Under the pieces are notes generated by a model. The model had not been told where the DNA came from. It did not search any database and saw nothing but the letters and a program-made list of their open reading frames with translations. From the NCBI RefSeq assembly GCF_036227205.1, contig NZ_CP109442.1:992001-1056000 (forward strand): 64,000 nt of DNA. The letters are read 5' to 3'. Origin of the DNA: Amycolatopsis sp. NBC_01480. GTDB taxonomy: Bacteria; Actinomycetota; Actinomycetes; Mycobacteriales; Pseudonocardiaceae. Positions 50,729 to 58,940 of this stretch are shown here, one piece after another (within the stretch, counting starts at the first letter, position 1; every line of letters begins with the position of its first letter). A program made the translations under genes and the position numbers.

Positions 50729-51910
50729 GTGAACGACGAGCTGGACGAGCACGCCGCCGAGCAGTGGTTCCGGCGCCGCGGGCTGCCGGCGGTGGTCCGG
50801 GGCCGGCCGGAACAGCTCCTCGTGCGCATCGTGCCCGCGCTGGTCCTGGTCGGGCTCGCGCAGCTGATCACCGCCGTGCTGGGCGGCATCGACGGCGGGA
50901 CCGACGCCGACTTCGACCGGCGCATGGAGAACACCGGTTTCCTGTGGGCGTACAACAGCCTCCTGGTCGGCTGGGTGGTGATCCCGGCGCTGGCCGGCTG
51001 GCTGGCCGCGCGCTGGGTCCGGCGCCGGATCGTCGACCGCCGCGGCATCACCCTCGCGGCGATCGCCATCGCGCTGTTCGTGGTGGCCGTGCCCACCGCC
51101 GCGCGCCTGCTCGCGCCGGATGACTGGAGTCCCGCGGACCTGGTGGTCCAGGCCGTGCTCGTGGTCGCGCTGCTGGGCATGGCGTTCGTGGGCGGCGGCT
51201 CGATCCTGGGCTGGGCGCTGCGAGCGGCGTTCCGGCAGGCGCGGGCGCTGGGGGCGCTGGCGAGCCGGGCGCTGCCGCTACTGCTGCTGTTCACCATCTT
51301 CGGGTTCTTCACCACCGAGATCTGGCAGGTCTGCGCGTCGCTGCCGCGCTCGCAGATGTGGCTGGTGGTGGGCTTTTTCGTCGTGGTGGCCGTGGTGTTC
51401 CTGTCCTCGATGCTGTCCGACGAAGTCCGCACGCTGACCAAGTCCCACAGCGTGCCGTTCGCCGCGGATGCCTTGCGCGGCACGCCGTTCGGGCCGATCG
51501 CCGCGAGCCCGGGCGCCACCGACCTGCCGCGGGTCCCGCTGCGGAAGCTGGAGCGGGCGAACATGGTGCTGGTCCTGATGCTCACCCAGGTCCTGCAGAC
51601 GGTGGTGTTCGCCACGCTGATGTTCGTGTTCTTCGTCGTCTTCGGCGCCGTGTCCATCCGCAGCGACGTGATCAAGGCGTGGATCGCGCGCCCGCCGAGC
51701 GGCGGCGTGCTGTTCGGGATCCAGATGCCGGTGCCCAACGAGCTGCTGCAGGTGTCGTTGTTCATCGCCGCGTTCTCCGGGCTCTACTTCGCGGCTTCGA
51801 CGGTGACCGACGCCAAGTACCGCGAGTCGTTCTTCGACCCGCTGGCCGACCACATGGCGGCCAGCCTGTCCGCCCGCGACATCTACCTCACCCGGCTGGG
51901 ACGCTCGTGA
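50729..51910 (+). CDS. Polytopic membrane protein of unknown function, upstream of LysX
   Basis: A 393-residue protein with about eight hydrophobic spans (for example PALVLVGLAQLITAVLG, LAAIAIALFVVAVPTAARLL, ALPLLLLFTIFGFF, MWLVVGFFVVVAVVFLSSML). No known motif recognised. A cytoplasmic segment (ADALRGTPFGPIAASPG) sits mid-protein. GTG start with GGAGGACGA upstream. Its stop overlaps the LysX start (GTGA), so the two are made together and it may work with LysX in the membrane. Confidence 0.75.
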   Translation: MNDELDEHAAEQWFRRRGLPAVVRGRPEQLLVRIVPALVLVGLAQLITAVLGGIDGGTDADFDRRMENTGFLWAYNSLLVGWVVIPALAGWLAARWVRRRIVDRRGITLAAIAIALFVVAVPTAARLLAPDDWSPADLVVQAVLVVALLGMAFVGGGSILGWALRAAFRQARALGALASRALPLLLLFTIFGFFTTEIWQVCASLPRSQMWLVVGFFVVVAVVFLSSMLSDEVRTLTKSHSVPFAADALRGTPFGPIAASPGATDLPRVPLRKLERANMVLVLMLTQVLQTVVFATLMFVFFVVFGAVSIRSDVIKAWIARPPSGGVLFGIQMPVPNELLQVSLFIAAFSGLYFAASTVTDAKYRESFFDPLADHMAASLSARDIYLTRLGRS

Positions 51911-54900
51911 ACCCCGGCTCGGCGCCCGTGGCCCGCTGGAAGGACCGGGCCGGCGGCGTGGTCGCGACGGTCGTGCAGATCGGCGCGCTCGCTTCGCTGT
52001 TCTTGCTGCTGACCAACGGAGGCGGCGATTTCGGCGACTTGCTGGTGACGCTGTTCGCGGTGCTCGGCCTGCCGGTCGAGAGCGCGCTGGTGATCGTGCT
52101 GGTGCTCGTCGCGCTGGGGGCGGCGCTGCGGGCCCGCAAACGCGCCGCGCTGCTCACGCTCGTCTGGTTCCAGGTCAGCTCCGCGCTGTTTTCGCTGCTG
52201 TGGATCACCGTGCTGCTGGCCGATCCCGGGGAAATCCTCGACCCGGACGACTATCCGGACGTGACCGGCCAGGTGATCTGGAACGCCGGCGCCACGGTGA
52301 TCTCGGCCGTGCTGATCGCCCTCCTGCTGGCGCTGCGCCCGGCGTTCCCGGCCCGCCTCGCCCGCGGCGCCTGGTGGCGCGGCCTTTCCGCGCTGGCCGG
52401 CGGGCTGGCCGCGGTGATCGTCGTCGGCTTCCTGGTGACCGAGGTGGTCCCCGGAACCCTGCGCAGCACCGGCGACCAGCTCGCCTGGGTGGCCAACCAC
52501 ACCACCGGCGGGCTCTTCCAGCTGCGCTGGATCGGCGCCGGGCCGGGCTGGCTCGACGGGACGCTCGACGCGCTGGCGGCGTTCGCCGGGGTGGCCGCGC
52601 TGGTCGTCTTCTTCCGCGGCGTGCGCTCCAGTCGCATGAGGACGGACGCCGAGGAGCTGCACGTGCGCGAGTTGCTCGCCGAACACGGCGAAGACGACTC
52701 GCTCGGCTACTTCGCCACCCGCCGCGACAAGAGCGTGGTTTTCGCGCCGTCCGGCCGGGCCGCGGTGACCTACCGCGTGCTCGCGGGCACCACCGTCGCC
52801 AGCGCGGATCCCGTCGGCGACCCCGAAGCGTGGCCGGACGCCGTGCGCGCGTGGCTTGACGAAGCGCGGGTCTACGGCTGGACCCCGGGTGTGCTGGGGG
52901 CGAGCGAACGTGGCGCGAAGGTGTACGCCGCGGCCGAATTGAAGGCGTTGGAGATCGGCGACGAGGCGGTGCTCGACGTCCGCGACTTCAGCCTCGCCGG
53001 GCCGGACCGGCGATCCGTGCGCCAGGCCGTCAAACGGATCCAGCGCGCCGGCTACACCGCGCAGGTCCGCCGGCACAGCGAGATCCCCGCCGACGAGATG
53101 GCCGTGCTGCGGGCCCAGGCCCAGCGTTGGCGCGGCGACGAAACCGAGCGCGGCTTTTCGATGGCGCTGGGCCGGCTCGGCGATCCCAGCGACGGCCGTA
53201 GCGTCATGGTCGAGGCGTACGACACGCGGGGCGAGCTGCGCGGCCTCCTGTCGTTCGTGCCGTGGGGACGGCGTGGGCTTTCGCTCGACCTGATGCGCCG
53301 CGACCGTGATGCCGAAAACGGGCTCAACGAGTACCTGATCGCGGAGGTCGTCGCGGCCGGTCCTCAGCTTGGCGCGCAACGGATTTCGCTCAACTTCGCG
53401 ATGTTCCGCGCGGTGTTCGCCGCGGGCGAGCGGATCGGCGCCGGGCCCGTGCTGAGGTTGTGGCGCGCGATCCTGAGCCGGGCTTCGCGGTTCTTCCAGC
53501 TGGAATCGCTGTACCGGTCGAACGCGAAGTACGGGCCGGACTGGGAGCCCCGGTTCCTCTGTTATTCCTCCGCGCGGAAACTGCCGCGGGTCAGCATCGT
53601 GGCCGGGGCGCTTGAAGGGTTCCTGCCCACCGGGACCTCTCGTCGCGCACTGCGGCTGGACACGGTGTCCGACGAGTTCGTCGCCCAGGCCAAGGAAATC
53701 GACGAATCAGCCGCCCGGCTCGTGCCGAAAGCAGCCCGTCGGCCGGAGCAGGTGCGAGTGCGGATCGCGAAGCTGGACAAGCTGCGGGCGGCCGGGATCG
53801 ACCCGTACCCGGTCGGTTTCGAGCGAGCGGACGTGCTCGGCGACGTGGTGAAGAAGTTCGGCAGCCTGGCGCCGGATTCCCGTACCGGCCATCGCGTCCG
53901 GATCGCGGGCCGGGTGATCGCCCTGCGCAACCTCGGCGGGCTGTGTTTCGCCAGGGTGCGCGATTTCTCGGGTGAGCTGCAGCTGATGCTCGACGCACAG
54001 GTGCTCGACCTGTCCGGCTGGCGCAGCGGTGTCGACCTCGGTGATCACGTAGGCGTGAGCGGTCAGGTGGTGACGTCACGGCGGGGTGAGTTGTCGGTGT
54101 TGGTGGATGAGTGGACGGTGACGGCGAAGTGCCTGCATCCGTTGCCGGACAAGCGAAAGGGCTTGACGGATCCGGAGACGCGGGTGCGTCAGCGGTATCT
54201 GGATCTTGCGGTGAATCCGGAGTCGGCGCAGATGCTGCGGTTGCGGTCCACTGTGGTGCGGGCGGTGCGGGAGCGGTTGCACCAGGGTGATTATCTCGAG
54301 GTCGAGACGCCGATGTTGCAGACTGTCCACGGTGGAGCGAACGCGCGGCCGTTTGTCACGCACATCAACGCGTATGACATGCGGATGTATTTGCGGATCG
54401 CGCCGGAGCTGTATCTCAAGCGGCTGTGTGTGGCCGGGGTGGAGCGGGTTTTCGAGCTGAACCGGAACTTCCGCAACGAGGGCGTGGACGCCACCCACAA
54501 CCCCGAGTTCACGATGCTCGAGGCGTATCAGGCGTACGCGGACTACAACTCGATGCGCGTGCTGACCCGCGAGCTGATCCAGCATGCCGCTGAAGCCGCG
54601 TACGGCGCGCAGGTGGTGCGAAGGCCTGGCGCGGACGGTCGTGTGGTCGAGATCGATATCTCGGGCGACTGGCCGGTGATCCCGGTGCATGAGGCCGTTT
54701 CCGCGGCACTGGGCGAAAAAGTCGACTCCTCGACGTCGGCGGAGGTGCTCCGGCGGCTGTGCGCCAGGGCGGGAATCGACGCCTCGGAGGAGGCCACCGC
54801 CGGCGACTTGGTCCTCAAAGCCCACGAGCACTTCGTCGAGCCGAGCACGGTCATGCCGACGTTCTACACCGACTACCCGACCGACGTGTCGCCGCTGACC

Positions 54901-55212
54901 CGCCAGCACCGCGTCGACCCGCGGCTGGCCGAGCGCTGGGACCTGATCGCGTTCGGCTCGGAGGTCGGCACCGCGTACACCGAGCTGACCGACCCGATCG
55001 AGCAGCGCCGCCGGCTCGAGGCGCAGTCGCTGCTGGCCGCGAGCGGCGACGTCGAGGCCATGGAACTGGACGAGGACTTCCTGCAGGCGCTGGAACACGG
55101 CATGCCGCCCACCGGCGGGCTCGGGATCGGCATCGACCGGCTGCTGATGATGCTCACCGGCACCTCGGTCCGGCAGACAGTGCTGTTCCCGTTCGTCCGC
55201 CCGCAGGCCTGA
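51907..55212 (+). CDS. lysX: Bifunctional lysylphosphatidylglycerol synthase/lysyl-tRNA synthetase
   Basis: An 1101-residue fusion as in mycobacterial LysX. Residues 1-240 hold MprF-like membrane helices; about 250-560 is the DUF2156 aminoacyl-transferase domain (LGYFATRRDKSVVF, FRAVFAAGERIGAG, FQLESLYRSNAKYGPDWEPR); about 660-760 an OB-fold tRNA-binding domain; about 770-1098 a class II LysRS core (YLEVETPMLQ, FRNEGVDATHNPEFT, GLGIGIDRLL). It charges tRNA with lysine and transfers lysine to phosphatidylglycerol, which lowers membrane negative charge and protects against cationic peptides. Codons at about 54060-54460 differ from the rest (G/T rather than C at third positions). Confidence 0.95.
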   Translation: MNPGSAPVARWKDRAGGVVATVVQIGALASLFLLLTNGGGDFGDLLVTLFAVLGLPVESALVIVLVLVALGAALRARKRAALLTLVWFQVSSALFSLLWITVLLADPGEILDPDDYPDVTGQVIWNAGATVISAVLIALLLALRPAFPARLARGAWWRGLSALAGGLAAVIVVGFLVTEVVPGTLRSTGDQLAWVANHTTGGLFQLRWIGAGPGWLDGTLDALAAFAGVAALVVFFRGVRSSRMRTDAEELHVRELLAEHGEDDSLGYFATRRDKSVVFAPSGRAAVTYRVLAGTTVASADPVGDPEAWPDAVRAWLDEARVYGWTPGVLGASERGAKVYAAAELKALEIGDEAVLDVRDFSLAGPDRRSVRQAVKRIQRAGYTAQVRRHSEIPADEMAVLRAQAQRWRGDETERGFSMALGRLGDPSDGRSVMVEAYDTRGELRGLLSFVPWGRRGLSLDLMRRDRDAENGLNEYLIAEVVAAGPQLGAQRISLNFAMFRAVFAAGERIGAGPVLRLWRAILSRASRFFQLESLYRSNAKYGPDWEPRFLCYSSARKLPRVSIVAGALEGFLPTGTSRRALRLDTVSDEFVAQAKEIDESAARLVPKAARRPEQVRVRIAKLDKLRAAGIDPYPVGFERADVLGDVVKKFGSLAPDSRTGHRVRIAGRVIALRNLGGLCFARVRDFSGELQLMLDAQVLDLSGWRSGVDLGDHVGVSGQVVTSRRGELSVLVDEWTVTAKCLHPLPDKRKGLTDPETRVRQRYLDLAVNPESAQMLRLRSTVVRAVRERLHQGDYLEVETPMLQTVHGGANARPFVTHINAYDMRMYLRIAPELYLKRLCVAGVERVFELNRNFRNEGVDATHNPEFTMLEAYQAYADYNSMRVLTRELIQHAAEAAYGAQVVRRPGADGRVVEIDISGDWPVIPVHEAVSAALGEKVDSSTSAEVLRRLCARAGIDASEEATAGDLVLKAHEHFVEPSTVMPTFYTDYPTDVSPLTRQHRVDPRLAERWDLIAFGSEVGTAYTELTDPIEQRRRLEAQSLLAASGDVEAMELDEDFLQALEHGMPPTGGLGIGIDRLLMMLTGTSVRQTVLFPFVRPQA

Positions 55213-55218
55213 GCCCGG

Positions 55219-55480
55219 TCAGTCGGTGCTGAGCACGCTGGACTCGACGCCGTTGATCGTGGCCCCGGCCTGCTGGTAGTGCGGCGCGACGTCGCGAACC
55301 AGGTCGGCCGGGAAGTCGAGCTGCGGCCGGCTGACCTGGTCCAGTTCCGCGAGCTGCGCGTCCGGGATGGTCACCTCCAGCGAGGCGAGGTTCGCGTCGA
55401 GCTGCGCGACGGTGCGGGCGTCGTCCCGGGCGCGGACCAGCAGCACCGTGACGGCGGCGAGCACCGAGACCGCGGACAGG
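55219..55480 (-). pseudogene. C-terminal remnant of an aldo/keto reductase
   Basis: The frame ending at 55219 reads ARTVAQLDANLASLEVTIPD, AQLAELDQVSRPQLDFPADL and QAGATINGVES, which matches the C-terminus of aldo/keto reductases. Upstream the similarity fades (LAAVTVLLVRARDD) and no barrel or catalytic residues are present. The remnant ends near the 15-bp repeat array, which may mark the breakpoint. Confidence 0.65.
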
Positions 55481-55585
55481 CCCAGAGCCCGCCGGTGGTC
55501 CGCTCTGGCCACACTGCTGCCGGTGATCGAGAAAATCGCCGGACGGCATGGTGAGCCAAGCTCGGACCGGCCCCGGTAGGGCATG

Positions 55586-55810
55586 GCCTGGTGCGGCTCG
55601 GTCTGGTGCTGCCTGGTCTGGCATTGTCCGGTCTGGCATTGTCCGGTCTGGCATTGTCCGGTCTGGCATTGTCCGGTCTGGCATTGTCCGGTCTGGCATT
55701 GTCCGGTCTGGCGTTGTCCGGTCTGGCGTTGTCCGGTCTGGCATTGTCCGGTCTGGCGTTGTCCGGTCTGGTGCGGCTCGGTCTGGTGCGGCTCGGTCTG
55801 GTGCGGCCTG
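55586..55810. repeat. 15-bp minisatellite, 15 units
   Basis: Fifteen uninterrupted units of 15 bp. The ten central units (55616-55765) are GTCTGGCATTGTCCG or its A-to-G variant GTCTGGCGTTGTCCG; the flanking units are GTCTGGTGCGGCTCG-like. Because 15 is a multiple of three, several frames stay open on both strands, giving artificial pentapeptide repeats. I see no start, signal or domain that makes any of them a real gene. Confidence 0.9.
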
Positions 55811-55862
55811 AGCTGCGGACAACCTCCTTGCTGACGCAGCCAACTACCCTGGCGCAGTCAGC

Positions 55863-56288
55863 TCAACCCGAGCCTAAGTCCGCGGACAGCCAGTGTTCTG
55901 GGTGCAGGTGGAGGGCGATGTGTTCGCCGAGGTGGGTTCGTTCGTAGTCCACGAAAGCGGCGACCTTGTCCGGGGGGAGGTAGCGGGCGGCCATCTCCCA
56001 GGCCAGTTCGGGGCTGTCCGGCGACGTTCTGACCAACGGGCCTTCCACTGACACATAACGGACTGTCGGCGTGGTTCGCTGGACCATCAGGGTGAAACGA
56101 CCGGATGTGGTGATCGCGCGGGCCTTTCGGGAGGCGGGAGGTGTGCGTACCCACAGGTCTCCTCCTGGGTTGTACTGGTACCAAATGGGAATCGCCAGCG
56201 GGGCGCGGTCGGGTCGCTCCAGGACTGACAGCGCGCCGATGTGGGGTTCAGCCAGGAATGCTTCGCGTTCTTCTTCGGAAAGTGCCAT
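55863..56288 (-). CDS. PPOX-class (pyridoxamine 5'-phosphate oxidase fold) protein
   Basis: A 141-residue split-barrel protein. Signature parts: FLAEPHIGALSVL, PLAIPIWYQYNPGGDLWV, TSGRFTLMVQRTTPTVRYVS and VEGPLV. The family binds FMN, F420 or heme; typical members reduce or oxidise small substrates. The cofactor cannot be fixed from sequence. The ATG is preferred to a TTG further up because TAGCTT lies exactly 7 nt before it (leaderless). Confidence 0.82.
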   Translation of the reverse strand: MALSEEEREAFLAEPHIGALSVLERPDRAPLAIPIWYQYNPGGDLWVRTPPASRKARAITTSGRFTLMVQRTTPTVRYVSVEGPLVRTSPDSPELAWEMAARYLPPDKVAAFVDYERTHLGEHIALHLHPEHWLSADLGSG

Positions 56289-56579
56289 AGGTCGGAAGCT
56301 ACCCGAGGGGTACGACAAAAACCGGGGACCGGCGCCCTGACCAGGGAATCAGGCGGGAATCGGAGACCGGTGCGGGGCCTGGGAAGCAGGGCGCGCAGGC
56401 AAGCGGCGACAGGCGCGCTGCGAAGGGGCGAACGGCAAGCGATGACCGAGTGTGGCCGCGCCCGGAGCAGGCAGGCCAAGCAGTCGGCAGCTGAAGCAGG
56501 CGGCACACCCGGAGCTGACAGTCCGGTGTGGACATTCAGCGCCGGGTGTGCCGCCACAGGACAAAGCAAAACAACAGAG
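56289..56579. other. 291-bp non-coding gap with terminator
   Basis: No gene with a believable start on either strand. It contains the hairpin at 56499-56555 and, at its left edge, the promoter of the PPOX-fold gene. Confidence 0.5.
56499..56555 (-). terminator. Long-loop hairpin after the PEP mutase-like gene
   Basis: GGCGGCACACCCGG (56499-56512) pairs perfectly with 56542-56555 across a 29-nt loop. It begins 24 nt after the stop of the leftward PEP mutase-like gene, so termination of the SDR-SDR-PEP mutase operon is plausible. Confidence 0.55.
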
Positions 56580-57329
56580 TCAGGACCGCAGCTTCTCCAC
56601 CGCAACCTTCAGCTCAGCCATAGCCGCACGGTAGAAACTCGGGCCGTACGAAACCCGGGCCACGCCCAAGTCCCGCAGCGTCCCCAGGTCCAAAGCGCCA
56701 CCACTGTTCCCATTGACCGGACCAGGCAGTTCACTGACCAAGCTAGCGAGAACCTCCTTGTCCCGCACACCGATCGGGTACAGGCAATCGGCACCGGCAG
56801 CTCGGTAGAGGCGGCCGCGGCGGATTGCTTCCGACAGGCGGTCCGGTTCCGGGATTCCGTTGGCAGGCAAGAAAACGTCGATGCGGGCGTTGATCACGAT
56901 CGGGACTCCGGCGTCGTCCGCGGCGGAGCGGACCGAGGACAGCCAGTCGGACTGGGCGGTGGCGTCGGACAGGCCGCCGGAGCGGTGGTCGGTGTCCTCC
57001 AGGTTGCAGCCGACCGCGCCGAGTTCCAGCAGGCGGTCCACCAGTTCACGCGGCCGCAAACCGTACCCCGCCTCGGCGTCCACCGTGACCGGGAGCTGGA
57101 CCGCGCGGGCGATCCGGCCGGCGGCGGCGAACATTTCCCGCCAGGGCGCGCCTTCGCCGTCGGGATAGCCGAGCATGGCCGAGACGGCGGCGCTGGCGGT
57201 GGCGATCACGGGGAAACCGGCTTCGGCCACGACCGAGGCGCTGGCCGCGTCCCAGACATTGGGCAGTACCAGCATTTCTTCAGTGTGCAGCGCGCGGAGC
57301 CGGTCCGCGTGCGCCTTCAAATCAACCAT
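56580..57329 (-). CDS. Isocitrate lyase/PEP mutase superfamily protein
   Basis: A 249-residue TIM-barrel protein. LVLPNVWDAASASVVAEAGF at the N-terminus, VDAEAGYG (metal-binding region), LEDTDHRSGGL and VINARIDVFL are typical of the PEP mutase/isocitrate lyase group; the lyase-specific KKCGH loop is absent. Reactions in this group make or break C-C or P-C bonds next to a carboxylate (for example oxaloacetate decarboxylase, carboxyPEP mutase). GGAGG precedes the ATG. Last gene of the operon behind the ECF-type promoter at 58910-58940. Confidence 0.85.
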   Translation of the reverse strand: MVDLKAHADRLRALHTEEMLVLPNVWDAASASVVAEAGFPVIATASAAVSAMLGYPDGEGAPWREMFAAAGRIARAVQLPVTVDAEAGYGLRPRELVDRLLELGAVGCNLEDTDHRSGGLSDATAQSDWLSSVRSAADDAGVPIVINARIDVFLPANGIPEPDRLSEAIRRGRLYRAAGADCLYPIGVRDKEVLASLVSELPGPVNGNSGGALDLGTLRDLGVARVSYGPSFYRAAMAELKVAVEKLRS

Positions 57330-57356
57330 CAAATCCTCCACATCATAGCCAAACAC

Positions 57357-58136
57357 TCAGTCGACGATCACGCCGCCGGTCAGGTTCGCGACCGCGCCCG
57401 TCATCGCGGCTGCCCGGTCGGACGCGACAAAGGCGGCCGTTTCGGCGAATTCCGTCAGGGTGGTCGCGCGTTTGCGGTGGGTCGTTTCGGCGACGGTGGT
57501 GGTGAACTGCTCCCTCGTGACGCCCAGCGCGTCGGCGTGCAGGCCGAAGACGACATCGATCGTCGAGGTCTCGACCATTCCGGTGGTACGCAGGCAGACC
57601 GACCGCACGCCGTCACGCGCGTATTCCACCGAGAGCTCCCGGTTCAACGCCTCCATCGCCGCCCAGGCCGGCCCCATTCCGCCGAGCATCGGGACGCCCA
57701 CCCGAGCCGGTTCCGCCGTGTGCATCAGGATCACCCCGGAACGCTGGACGCTCATCCGGCGCGCGGCGGCCCTGGCCGTCACGAAATGCGCCTGGGCATA
57801 AGTCGTGACCGGACGCAGGAAACTCGCCACCGGCAGGTCGGCGAGCGGGATTCCTTGCAGGCCCTGCTGCGGGATTCCGATGGCGTTGAACGAGATGTCG
57901 ATCCGTCCCGCCGCGTCAAGGTGGGTTTCGACGGCTTCTTCGTCCAGCGCGTCGACCACCGCCGTCTCGGCCGTGCCACCAGCAGCAGAGATCTCCTTGG
58001 CCAGAGCATCGAGCGCGCCGAGGTCTCGGCCGGTCAGGAATACCCGCGCACCTTCACGGGCGAACGCGCGGGCCACCGCACTGCCAGCCGCGCCCGCAGC
58101 GCCGTAAATGACCGCGTTCTTGTTCTCCAGCAACAT
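57357..58136 (-). CDS. SDR-fold protein lacking the catalytic Tyr-Lys
   Basis: A 259-residue Rossmann SDR. The cofactor motif YGAAGAAGSAVARAF (near residue 11) and NAIGIPQ are present. At the active site, where YxxxK is expected, the sequence reads GGMGPAWAAMEALNRELS: by alignment on the following AAMEAL, Met replaces Tyr and Trp replaces Lys. Normal SDR dehydrogenation is therefore unlikely. It lies 3 bp downstream of another SDR with intact residues and 27 bp upstream of the PEP mutase-like gene, so it may be a partner or regulatory subunit. Confidence 0.8.
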   Translation of the reverse strand: MLLENKNAVIYGAAGAAGSAVARAFAREGARVFLTGRDLGALDALAKEISAAGGTAETAVVDALDEEAVETHLDAAGRIDISFNAIGIPQQGLQGIPLADLPVASFLRPVTTYAQAHFVTARAAARRMSVQRSGVILMHTAEPARVGVPMLGGMGPAWAAMEALNRELSVEYARDGVRSVCLRTTGMVETSTIDVVFGLHADALGVTREQFTTTVAETTHRKRATTLTEFAETAAFVASDRAAAMTGAVANLTGGVIVD

Positions 58137-58139
58137 TTC

Positions 58140-58865
58140 CTACTCCCCTGAAGCCGAAGCAGCGACCTTCGCGTATTGACGCTCCAATTCCTTCGCCGCC
58201 CCCGCCCGCCAGCTTTCGGCCTGCGACTCAGCCATGGCGTCCGGGAAGATGTCCTCCTCGCCGCTCTCCACTCCGTCGAAGATGTTGCGCGCAACCGACT
58301 CCGGAGAAGCCTTCGGCAGGTCGACGCCCCGTGACATGTCGGTGTCCACGATGCCGGTCAACACCGCGTGCACGCTGATCCCATCGCCGGCGACGAGCGT
58401 GCGCAGCGATTGCGTCATCGAGAACGCAGCCGCCTTGGAGATCGAATAGGCCGGAATGAGCGGCAACGGCGCGAAAGCGTTGACCGACAGGTTGTTCACC
58501 ACCGCTCCCCCGGAACGCCTCAGCGCGGGCAGGAAGGCCTGCGTCACGCTGAGCATCCCGAAAAGGTTGACCGCCAGATGCTGCTCAAGAACCGAACGAT
58601 CACTGAGATCGTCGTACGACGCGATGCCCGCGTTGTTGACGAGGACGTCGAGGCTCTCGATCTCGGCCGCGGCCTGCTGGATCTGCGCCGCGTCGGTGAT
58701 GTCCAGGGCCAGCGGCGTGACCCGCCCGTCCGCGTGGGGCAGGGGCCGCCGCATGCCGGCGTACACCCGTTTCGCGCCTCTCCTCAACGCTTCCTCGACC
58801 AGCGCCCGCCCGATGCCACGACTGCTTCCGGTGATCAGTACGGTGTGGTCCTTGATGCTTGTCAT
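58140..58865 (-). CDS. Short-chain dehydrogenase/reductase
   Basis: A 241-residue classical SDR with TGSSRGIGRAL (residues 12-22), LVNNAGIASYDD, and an intact YSISK active site (about residue 149). GAGGAGAG lies upstream of the ATG. First gene of SDR-SDR-PEP mutase-like; transcribed from a promoter of the ECF type that also precedes the sigma factor gene. Substrate unknown. Confidence 0.88.
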   Translation of the reverse strand: MTSIKDHTVLITGSSRGIGRALVEEALRRGAKRVYAGMRRPLPHADGRVTPLALDITDAAQIQQAAAEIESLDVLVNNAGIASYDDLSDRSVLEQHLAVNLFGMLSVTQAFLPALRRSGGAVVNNLSVNAFAPLPLIPAYSISKAAAFSMTQSLRTLVAGDGISVHAVLTGIVDTDMSRGVDLPKASPESVARNIFDGVESGEEDIFPDAMAESQAESWRAGAAKELERQYAKVAASASGE

Positions 58866-58909
58866 GCTGATGCTCTCCTCAGGTCCGGACGGCGGATCGG
58901 GCCGCCCGA

Positions 58910-58940
58910 ATAGAGACAACCGGGCCCGCCGGAACTCATC
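58910..58940 (-). promoter_or_regulatory. ECF sigma-type promoter of the SDR operon
   Basis: On the minus strand GATGAGTT-N15-GTCTCTAT (58940-58910), 31 bp with the same two boxes and exact spacing as at 60504-60534. It ends 45 bp before the SDR start. GATGAGTT includes the stop codon of the upstream MDMPI-fold gene. Confidence 0.75.

Noticed and set aside
55586..55810. CRISPR array
   Set aside because: Units are contiguous without spacers and no cas genes are near.
55548..55947. Repeat proteins in several frames across the 15-bp array
   Set aside because: All arise from a 15-bp period that keeps frames open. None has a signal, a start with ribosome-binding site, or non-repeat domain.
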